Source of the DNA: Hermatobates lingyangjiaoensis
Lineage: Eukaryota; Arthropoda; Insecta; Hemiptera; Hermatobatidae
DNA: 64,000 nt
Reading direction: 5' to 3'
NCBI GenBank assembly: GCA_026182355.1
Contig: JAPFBL010000104.1
Location: 1,791,501 to 1,855,500, forward strand
This document shows, one piece after another, positions 56,435 to 64,000 of this stretch; position 1 is the first letter of the stretch, and every line of letters starts with the position of its first letter. The translations under genes and the position numbers were made by a program. The notes beneath the pieces were generated by a model. It was given only the letters and a program-made list of their open reading frames with translations, was not told the DNA's origin and searched no databases.

Positions 56435-57853
56435 ATGATGTTTTACATTTTGTTAGTCTCTATGTCAGTCATTCACTTATGCAGAGGAGTAGACTACATC
56501 GGATACTTGAAAACATATGGCTATTTGGAGGACGCAAGTAAAGAAGAAGGTGTTGCTTCAATATATAGCAACGGTGTTGTTAAAAATGCCATTCGTTTAT
56601 TTCAAAATAATTTCAATATTGATACTAGTGGAGAATTAACGTCCGAGACTTTACATTTGATGGAAAGCCCAAGATGTGGGGTAAAAGATGATGTTTTATC
56701 TAGATATTCTACAAAAGGAACATTGGAAAATCTAAAATGGAAAGTAAACACGATAAAATGGTACACATACGACAGTGAAATACCTCACGATATTGTTGAA
56801 AAAGCCTTATTTCTTTGGGAAGAGCATGCTAACATAAGTTTTATTAAAAGCAAAGACAAACCAAACATCGTCATGAAATTCTCCGACGCAAATCATACAA
56901 TGATTCAAAACAATGCCACATTATGTCAACCATTTGAGAAAGTCACGATAGCTCATGCATATTCTCCAAAAACTGGACTTTATGATGACACGCTTGAAAT
57001 GCATTTTAACAATGAACATTATAACTGGGAAATGACAATGAAATTGCCTGAAGACGGAGACATATCATTTTTTCATACACTTGTACATGAAATTGGTCAT
57101 ACTTTGGGTTTGAACCATAATACAGTCAATAGAAACTCTATTATGCATCCAATTTATAGAATACCAGATGGTATACGAAACATGAGCGAGCTTGCTTTAG
57201 ATCCCACCGACATTTCATCAATTGTAAAGTTATATGGGAAAAAACCTGTGAAATCAGCTGATACAACTTCTACTAATTCATTACCAGGAATGGAAGAAAT
57301 GAACTACGTCACGGATCTTTGCTCCTACAGATATAAAATTGATCATGTTCTAATCACTCAAAAATCAGTTTATTTCTTTTACAAGAAATATGCATGGAGA
57401 GTGAGTTTAGTGGAGTCATTAAGAAGTAAATACCAAATGTCAGCTGCATATAGAATAAATCAATGGTTGGGCTTTTTTCTAAGAAACTTTAACGGAATAG
57501 ATTCAATTTACCAAAATCGTAATGGAAACCTTGTAATGTTTGTTAATAATACAGTTTACACTGTTGATTTTCCCCGTCTCCGTTTGGTTAAGAAAGAACC
57601 ATTGATGAATATTGTTCATCACGGAATGATGAAGACTATAACAGGATCATATGTTGACTACTTGGGAAGAGTTTATTTAATTGCAGACCACTATTACCTA
57701 CTAGAAGCGCTCGAAAATGAATTTGTTATAAAAGGTACATTGGAAGATCTATATCATGGCTTAAATGCAAGAAGTATTACATCAGTGTTTCGTCATATGA
57801 ACGGTAAATTATATTTCAATTACAAAAAAGAAGGCTATTTTGTGGAATTATGA
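56435..57853 (+). pseudogene. matrix metalloproteinase, copy 1, frameshifted near the 3' end
   Basis: A secreted zinc endopeptidase of the MMP family, encoded without introns. A signal peptide (residues 1-18), a short prodomain with cysteine switch PRCGVKD (79-85), a catalytic domain with HEIGHTLGLNH (218-228) and Met-turn SIMHP (235-239), and a hemopexin-like domain from about Cys296 are all legible. Compared with the inverted copy, one extra T near 57847 (GGAATTATG instead of GGAATATG) creates a stop after residue 472. This removes about 49 residues, including Cys494, the likely disulfide partner of Cys296 that closes the hemopexin propeller. The protease domain is unaffected, so a shortened active enzyme is conceivable. 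If the extra T is a sequencing error, this copy is intact and encodes 521 residues to the stop at 57999. Confidence 0.9.
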
Positions 57854-58195
57854 TGAATATTTACAAAGTGTTACAGGAAACATTGTAAATGTCTTAGAAC
57901 TGTTTAACATAACCTGTGTAGAAGACAGTATCCTTAACGATATTCACGACCTAACTAACCAATTGATTCACTTACAACGAGAGAAAAAAATGTTGATATA
58001 ATAACAAAATTCGATGCATACAACATTTCACTGGCTTGTCACATCGGCTACAGTCAGTAGCCAATGACAATGATTTGTCAGGAATAGACAAATGACAGGA
58101 ATTGGTTCCTCTGTGCTACATGATCGAACAGTCAATCAGATCTGTTATTAGAAAATGTGTTAATATTCAAAGACATGTACACAATTAGTCAAAGT

Positions 58196-58201
58196 AATAA
58201 A
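58196..58201 (+). terminator. polyadenylation signal candidate of MMP copy 1
   Basis: AATAAA about 195 bp after the position of the full-length stop codon, followed by T-rich sequence. A second AATAAA lies near 58265. Both are mirrored in the other arm (60167-60172). Confidence 0.4.
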
Positions 58202-58420
58202 TATTTTGATTGAATTTTTGTTTTTTTCCACCCCCCAGCTGTCATGTATTTATTGTACTTGAGTTAATAAAGAGACAAGATAGATCAATTGTTTAAAAAT
58301 CAATGCTACTTTATATAAATATTATATTCAGCCTATAGGAACAATAGGATGTAATTCTTTCATCAATTGTTATTGTATAACTGCGTAAATAGTATACTCT
58401 GGTCAGTCTTGAACACTAGG

Positions 58421-58794
58421 TTCAGTCGTGTGACCTTGAACTACTCACTTGCGATCGGACCAGAACACTCTTAATGTTTCACACGCCTTGTCTCATCATT
58501 ACTTGTCTCGACTTGCAATGGAGACGGTTAATAATGTACTCAAACATACCTGCCAGGATAGGCTTAGGAGGACAGGCCCTCCTCACCAAGGTTGGATGAA
58601 TCATCCCTGACTAACACTCTTGTGTAATTATTCAGTCCACACAGTCCCACCTGAGCCTGCATGGGCTAAGGTCAATGACCCCATCACATTTGATAGTCAT
58701 GTCTGACTAGCATTCTCAAATTAAAATTATTTATATTAATCTGTCTCAATATCACTCACATAGTGATACTTGTCGCATGAGATAATTTTATCTC
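58421..58794 (-). repeat. inner inverted repeat flanking the MMP gene, right copy of unit 1
   Basis: Inverted partner of 55990-56368. It ends at TATCTC (58789-58794), after which the sequence diverges completely, so this is both the end of the MMP unit and the edge of the palindrome arm. Confidence 0.9.
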
Positions 58795-59434
58795 ACTACT
58801 CTGATTATAAAATAATCTTTTTTTAAGTATCTGTTGGTCTCAATAATTTGTGTTAGTTTTCTATGTGAGTTGTAGATAGTTTTGGTAAATGTATTTTAGT
58901 TCTTACTCTAATTGGTCCCTAATGGTCCCTTCGTGTGACCTTGAACTGCTCAGTAGCCCTGTGACAGCTCTCTCATATTATATCTACTACAAGATATAAT
59001 ATGCTAGTTCAAAAGACTAGCAAGTGTACTCTCTCTCTCTCTCTCTGTCATTCAACTAAATCAAGCCAAATCATTCCAATATCCACCTGTTTCATATCAC
59101 TATTAATGATAATTTGAGCAAAGTCTGTGTAAAAGAGTCAATCATGAGGTGTAGAGAGACACACTATGAAATATAGTCAGATGTTTACGGAGAGTGTATA
59201 TTTAGATAAACACTCCTTATTATTATTTTGGTGGACTTAGTGATATTTTTACAGCATGTAGTTATAAAGTGTATGGAAATGATGTTAAAAAAAAAGCACA
59301 GGTGATACTAAAATTACTTCAAAATCACATCAATATCCATATTTTTTTTTTTTCTTTAAATCATTATGATCCTATCCAACTTAATTGGTTTGCTAGATGT
59401 TATTAGTTTGATGGTATAAAGATGTAAATATTCT

Positions 59435-59490
<56 letters not shown>

Positions 59491-59574
59491 GGCTCTAATG
59501 ATATGGATGATCGAGGCGTTTTATTCTTGAGATGATGAAGTGACTTATTTTACTTTAATATAAATGTAATAATG
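58795..59574. other. palindrome loop, 780 bp
   Basis: Non-palindromic spacer between the two MMP units. It holds a (CT)n tract (59029-59046) and a long (AG)n tract (59439-59486). It also has a fragment resembling the inner end of the flanking repeat near 58933-58960 (CGTGTGACCTTGAACT). A diverged copy of 55826-55972 lies at 59073-59216 (AATATCCACCTGTTTCATAT, AATTTGAGCAAAGT, GAGAGTGTATATTTAGATAA). No gene was seen. Confidence 0.85.
59439..59486 (+). repeat. (AG)n microsatellite in the loop
   Basis: 24 uninterrupted AG units. Confidence 0.97.
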
Positions 59575-59957
59575 GAGATAAAATTATCTCATGCGACAAG
59601 TATCACTATGTGAGTGATATTGAGACAGATTAATATAAATAATTTTAATTTGAGAATGCTAGTCAGACATGACTATCAAATGTGATGGGGTCATTGACCT
59701 TAGCCCATGCAGGCTCAGGTGGGACTGTGTGGACTGAATAATTACACAAGAGTGTTAGTCAGGGATGATTCATCCAACCTTGGTGAGGAGGGCCTGTCCT
59801 CCTAAGCCTATCCTGGCAGGTATGTTTGAGTACATTATTAACCGTCTCCATTGCAAGTCGAGACAAGTAATGATGAGACAAGGCGTGTGAAACATTAAGA
59901 GTGTTCTGGTCCGATCGCAAGTGAGTAGTTCAAGGTCACACGACTGAACCTAGTGTT
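59570..59957 (+). repeat. inner inverted repeat of MMP unit 2, loop-proximal copy
   Basis: Mirror of 58421-58794. It matches 55990-56368 in direct orientation, including ATAATGG just outside the terminal hairpin GAGATAAAATTATCTC. Confidence 0.9.
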
Positions 59958-60166
59958 CAAGACTGACCAGAGTATACTATTTACGCAGTTATACAATAAC
60001 AATTGATGAAAGAATTACATCCTATTGTTCCTATAGGCTGAATATAATATTTATATAAAGTAGCATTGATTTTTAAACAATTGATCTATCTTGTCTCTTT
60101 ATTAACTCAAGTACAATAAATACATGACAGCTGGGGGGTGGAAAAAAACAAAATTCAATCAAAATA

Positions 60167-60172
60167 TTTATT
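60167..60172 (-). terminator. polyadenylation signal candidate of MMP copy 2
   Basis: TTTATT on the plus strand, AATAAA for the gene, about 195 bp past the stop codon. Confidence 0.4.
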
Positions 60173-60366
60173 ACTTTGACTAATTGTGTACATGTCTTTG
60201 AATATTAACACATTTTCTAATAACAGATCTGATTGACTGTTCGATCATGTAGCACAGAGGAACCAATTCCTGTCATTTGTCTATTCCTGACAAATCATTG
60301 TCATTGGCTACTGACTGTAGCCGATGTGACAAGCCAGTGAAATGTTGTATGCATCGAATTTTGTTA

Positions 60367-61932
60367 TTATATCAACATTTTTTTCTCTCGTTGTAAGTGA
60401 ATCAATTGGTTAGTTAGGTCGTGAATATCGTTAAGGATACTGTCTTCTACACAGGTTATGTTAAACAGTTCTAAGACATTTACAATGTTTCCTGTAACAC
60501 TTTGTAAATATTCATCATATTCCACAAAATAGCCTTCTTTTTTGTAATTGAAATATAATTTACCGTTCATATGACGAAACACTGATGTAATACTTCTTGC
60601 ATTTAAGCCATGATATAGATCTTCCAATGTACCTTTTATAACAAATTCATTTTCGAGCGCTTCTAGTAGGTAATAGTGGTCTGCAATTAAATAAACTCTT
60701 CCCAAGTAGTCAACATATGATCCTGTTATAGTCTTCATCATTCCGTGATGAACAATATTCATCAATGGTTCTTTCTTAACCAAACGGAGACGGGGAAAAT
60801 CAACAGTGTAAACTGTATTATTAACAAACATTACAAGGTTTCCATTACGATTTTGGTAAATTGAATCTATTCCGTTAAAGTTTCTTAGAAAAAAGCCCAA
60901 CCATTGATTTATTCTATATGCAGCTGACATTTGGTATTTACTTCTTAATGACTCCACTAAACTCACTCTCCATGCATATTTCTTGTAAAAGAAATAAACT
61001 GATTTTTGAGTGATTAGAACATGATCAATTTTATATCTGTAGGAGCAAAGATCCGTGACGTAGTTCATTTCTTCCATTCCTGGTAATGAATTAGTAGAAG
61101 TTGTATCAGCTGATTTCACAGGTTTTTTCCCATATAACTTTACAATTGATGAAATGTCGGTGGGATCTAAAGCAAGCTCGCTCATGTTTCGTATACCATC
61201 TGGTATTCTATAAATTGGATGCATAATAGAGTTTCTATTGACTGTATTATGGTTCAAACCCAAAGTATGACCAATTTCATGTACAAGTGTATGAAAAAAT
61301 GATATGTCTCCGTCTTCAGGCAATTTCATTGTCATTTCCCAGTTATAATGTTCATTGTTAAAATGCATTTCAAGCGTGTCATCATAAAGTCCAGTTTTTG
61401 GAGAATATGCATGAGCTATCGTGACTTTCTCAAATGGTTGACATAATGTGGCATTGTTTTGAATCATTGTATGATTTGCGTCGGAGAATTTCATGACGAT
61501 GTTTGGTTTGTCTTTGCTTTTAATAAAACTTATGTTAGCATGCTCTTCCCAAAGAAATAAGGCTTTTTCAACAATATCGTGAGGTATTTCACTGTCGTAT
61601 GTGTACCATTTTATCGTGTTTACTTTCCATTTTAGATTTTCCAATGTTCCTTTTGTAGAATATCTAGATAAAACATCATCTTTTACCCCACATCTTGGGC
61701 TTTCCATCAAATGTAAAGTCTCGGACGTTAATTCTCCACTAGTATCAATATTGAAATTATTTTGAAATAAACGAATGGCATTTTTAACAACACCGTTGCT
61801 ATATATTGAAGCAACACCTTCTTCTTTACTTGCGTCCTCCAAATAGCCATATGTTTTCAAGTATCCGATGTAGTCTACTCCTCTGCATAAGTGAATGACT
61901 GACATAGAGACTAACAAAATGTAAAACATCAT
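60367..61932 (-). CDS. secreted matrix metalloproteinase with hemopexin-like domain, copy 2 (intact)
   Basis: A 521-codon single-exon gene for a zinc endopeptidase that would act outside the cell on matrix proteins. Residues 1-18 form a signal peptide. The short prodomain ends in cysteine switch PRCGVKD (79-85; canonical PRCGVPD, Lys replacing Pro), whose Cys81 would hold the zinc in the latent enzyme. The catalytic domain (about 100-268) has the structural-zinc region AHAYSPKTGLYDD...MHF (His174, His190), the zinc triad and Glu in HEIGHTLGLNH (218-228) and the Met-turn SIMHP (235-239). A linker leads to a divergent hemopexin-like domain closed by Cys296 and Cys494. The end is Lys/Leu-rich with no membrane anchor or GPI signal. 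No RXKR furin site is visible. The start is the first of two adjacent ATGs. Arthropod MMP genes normally have introns. An intronless frame inside inverted repeats suggests a retrocopy, a transposon cargo, or capture from a large DNA virus (baculo- and nudiviruses carry MMPs). Confidence 0.92.
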   Translation of the reverse strand: MMFYILLVSMSVIHLCRGVDYIGYLKTYGYLEDASKEEGVASIYSNGVVKNAIRLFQNNFNIDTSGELTSETLHLMESPRCGVKDDVLSRYSTKGTLENLKWKVNTIKWYTYDSEIPHDIVEKALFLWEEHANISFIKSKDKPNIVMKFSDANHTMIQNNATLCQPFEKVTIAHAYSPKTGLYDDTLEMHFNNEHYNWEMTMKLPEDGDISFFHTLVHEIGHTLGLNHNTVNRNSIMHPIYRIPDGIRNMSELALDPTDISSIVKLYGKKPVKSADTTSTNSLPGMEEMNYVTDLCSYRYKIDHVLITQKSVYFFYKKYAWRVSLVESLRSKYQMSAAYRINQWLGFFLRNFNGIDSIYQNRNGNLVMFVNNTVYTVDFPRLRLVKKEPLMNIVHHGMMKTITGSYVDYLGRVYLIADHYYLLEALENEFVIKGTLEDLYHGLNARSITSVFRHMNGKLYFNYKKEGYFVEYDEYLQSVTGNIVNVLELFNITCVEDSILNDIHDLTNQLIHLQREKKMLI

Positions 61933-61995
61933 GTCCTTCTCCTACAATGTAGTGTTCAAGACTAAGCAGGGTATAATGTAGATTATGCATTTCCA

Positions 61996-62374
61996 ATCGT
62001 TCAGTCGTGTGACCTTGAACTACTCACTTGCAATCGGACCAGAACACTCCTAATGATTCACTCACCTTGTCTCATCATCACTTGTCTCGACTTGCAATGG
62101 AGACGGTTAATAATGTACTCAAACATACCTGCTAGGATAGGCTTAGGAGGACAGGCCCTCCTCACCAAGGTTGGATGAATCATCCCTGACTAACACTCTT
62201 GTGTAATTATTCAGTCCACACAGTCCCACCTGAGCCTGCATGGGCTAAGGTCAATGACCCCTCACATTTGATAGTCATGTCTGACTAGCATACTCAAATT
62301 AAAATTATTTATATTAATCTGTCTCAATATCGCTCACATAGTGACACTTGTCGCATGAGATAATTTTATCTCCA
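61996..62374 (-). repeat. inner inverted repeat of MMP unit 2, outer copy
   Basis: Mirror of 55990-56368, essentially identical to it. It includes the TGACCTTGA site upstream of the MMP start and ends with the GAGATAATTTTATCTC hairpin and CCATTAT. Confidence 0.9.
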
Positions 62375-63590
62375 TTATAACAGCTACCATATACTAGGTG
62401 GTGTTTATCTAAATATACACTCTCATAAACACGTGATTTTATCTCATATTGCCTATCTGCTCCCTCATAATTGTCTCTTTTACGCATACTTTGCTCAAAT
62501 TAGTATTAACAGTAATATGAAACAGGTGGATATTGGACTGCATTGACTATGAGTGTATGTGAAAAAATACAACGCGACATGTCTAAGCGTTAATGTAGAA
62601 GGTTAATGTACTGCAGTAGACTCGGGTGGTAACCTTGAGCATGTTTCGACAGGTTTAGGAGATGTGGCTGGATAGGCTAAGGTCGGCTCACCTTGGGCGG
62701 ATGAGTCATGCTTGAATAACACTCTCTTGTAATTATTCTTTCCACGCAGACCCCTCCATCTGGAGCCAGCATGTAGTGTCTGGACAGGTGGAGCGAGCCT
62801 TTATCGGGACGATTATCCATGTCATTAACGCTAATTTTATTTACAATAATAATGGACATGTTAGGAGCTGGCATCCAATTCACTCCTCCCTCACCCACCC
62901 CCTTTGAACTTACTCAATTTAATGAGTAATGTTGTGTTAAAAAAAAAATCAACATAAATTCAATAATAAATTAGGATTTGACCATCTGGATATTGATGTC
63001 TGTGTACAGCGAGTGTGTAAACTAACAAGAGTCTGCGAGACATGTTGAACTACAAGTGAACATGTCCAACTGAGCTCCAGACCAAAAACAATGAGTTTTT
63101 TTTTCATTGTGTGCATTATAACATTAACTTGGTACAGTAATGTCATTAGGGTAACCATGAGTTTGATATGACTCAGTTATTAGTCCACTTGTGAATCAAA
63201 ACATTGAGGAAGAGGAAAAGATGGTGAGAGTTTGCATATGGAGGTGAAGACGTTTGATATAAGTGTGGGACCATATATGATGTGTGAATATTGCTCTGGC
63301 TTGTTCTCAGATGAAGTCAACACTCTAGCGTCAAGCTAGTTATGGTCAACAGTAGGACAGTCCGTAGACAGCTGACGTAAAAAGCATAAAGCATTCCTTA
63401 TAAAATTTACAGATGGTGTTAAGTTATTTCAAAATCCATACCCATAACAATCTCTCGACCCTTCCGAGCCCTTGTAAAGAACTGATATTCCCATCAGATG
63501 AACATCAAATAATCCAAATGATTAAAAATTACTCCTTATCATTATTAATGATAAAAGACAACTAAAAACTACCACTGGTAAAAACATAGC
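62375..63590. other. right-arm counterpart of the region upstream of MMP
   Basis: Inverted copy of about 54791-55989. No recognised gene; the frames at 62677-62898 and 62949-63158 mirror those of the left arm and are of unknown meaning. Confidence 0.6.
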
Positions 63591-64000
63591 ATTAAGGGCT
63601 AAAAAAGGGTTCTAACTCGTAAACGGTAAGAAATATCGAAAAAATAATGAAATAATGCGCGAAGTGCCATCCGAGCCAAATTATTTTCCCACGCTGAGTG
63701 AAATGATACCAAACTCAATGTACCTCCACTCAGCCCTTATGATCCCTTCGAAGGGACTACAAATGCGAAATGACATGATCAAATAAACTCTAAAATCAAT
63801 ACAAATTTCTCTTTTCTCGTTATTTACAACAAGGTAATGATCAATAAACTACTATATCATCCCATTATTGACAATATAGCTTTAAGGGCTAAAAAAGGCT
63901 GTAACTCGTAAACGGTAAGAGATATCGAAAAAATAATGAAATTTCGGAAAGCACGAAGTGCCATCCGAGCCAAATTATTTTCAAACGCTGAGTGAAATGA

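Larger units (their letters stand above)
54366..58794 (+). repeat. left arm of a giant palindrome
   Basis: Mirror positions sum to about 118367 (for example 56435 with 61932, and 55209 with 63158), so this segment is repeated inverted at 59575-64000. Differences are few: isolated one- or two-base changes near 54605, 54857 and 57847. The true left limit may extend further, because the partner runs off the window end. Confidence 0.95.
59575..64000 (-). repeat. right arm of the giant palindrome, truncated by the window end
   Basis: Inverted copy of 54366-58794. The last bases mirror the second tandem unit of the 295-bp repeat, so the arm continues beyond the window. Confidence 0.95.

Noticed and set aside
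54366..64000. CRISPR-like or viral concatemer interpretation of the repeats
   Set aside because: There are no short regularly spaced repeats, and no viral core genes are visible in the window. Only an MMP is present, so a viral genome cannot be claimed.

Overview
The window is AT-rich (by eye about 70% A+T), non-coding-dominated eukaryotic DNA. It has no operons, no rRNA and no functional tRNA genes. It is crowded with Penelope-like elements (PLEs), mariner/Tc1, hAT and Helitron remnants, tRNA-derived SINEs and long (TA)n, (TG)n and (GA)n tracts. This mix, together with a secreted matrix metalloproteinase (MMP), fits an arthropod nuclear genome, perhaps a chelicerate or crustacean. The species cannot be fixed from sequence alone. 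Most of the window is the interior of intergenic or intronic DNA eroded by transposons.

Layout. 673-3571: a nearly intact PLE with an uninterrupted 803-codon reverse transcriptase/GIY-YIG endonuclease ORF and pLTR-like direct repeats. 4.6-20.3 kb: anonymous AT-rich DNA with SINE copies, a dispersed repeat, a TA-flanked inverted-repeat element at 15245-16167 and one possible terminal exon at 9525-9632 (minus). 21.1-24.8 kb: an internally deleted mariner and several PLE pieces. 28.9-33.5 kb: a dense PLE cluster including a 1.36-kb near-perfect inverted duplication. 36.9-40.1 kb: a second broken mariner, a hAT remnant with an 8-bp target-site duplication, and more PLE-like termini. 47.7-50.4 kb: a fold-back mariner-type element split by a Helitron. 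50.9-51.8 kb: about 870 bp of TG/TGAG satellite ending in a G-quadruplex-type run.

The most unusual region is 54.0-64.0 kb. Two copies of one intronless, secreted MMP gene lie tail to tail in a palindrome with arms of at least 4.4 kb around a 780-bp loop. The right arm runs off the window end. Inside each arm the MMP gene is bracketed by its own older inverted repeat of about 370 bp, each with a short terminal hairpin. So an MMP cargo unit with terminal inverted repeats appears to have been duplicated as a whole, recently, in inverted orientation. One copy (60367-61932) has a full 521-codon frame. The other (56435-57853) has a one-base insertion that removes the C-terminal end of the hemopexin-like domain. 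An assembly fold-back must be excluded first.

A second theme is hammerhead-ribozyme-like motifs. Three different PLE families here carry candidate cores (CTGANGA-like box, short stem II, GAAA, tiny palindromic stem III) at the expected place in their terminal repeats, with various degrees of decay.
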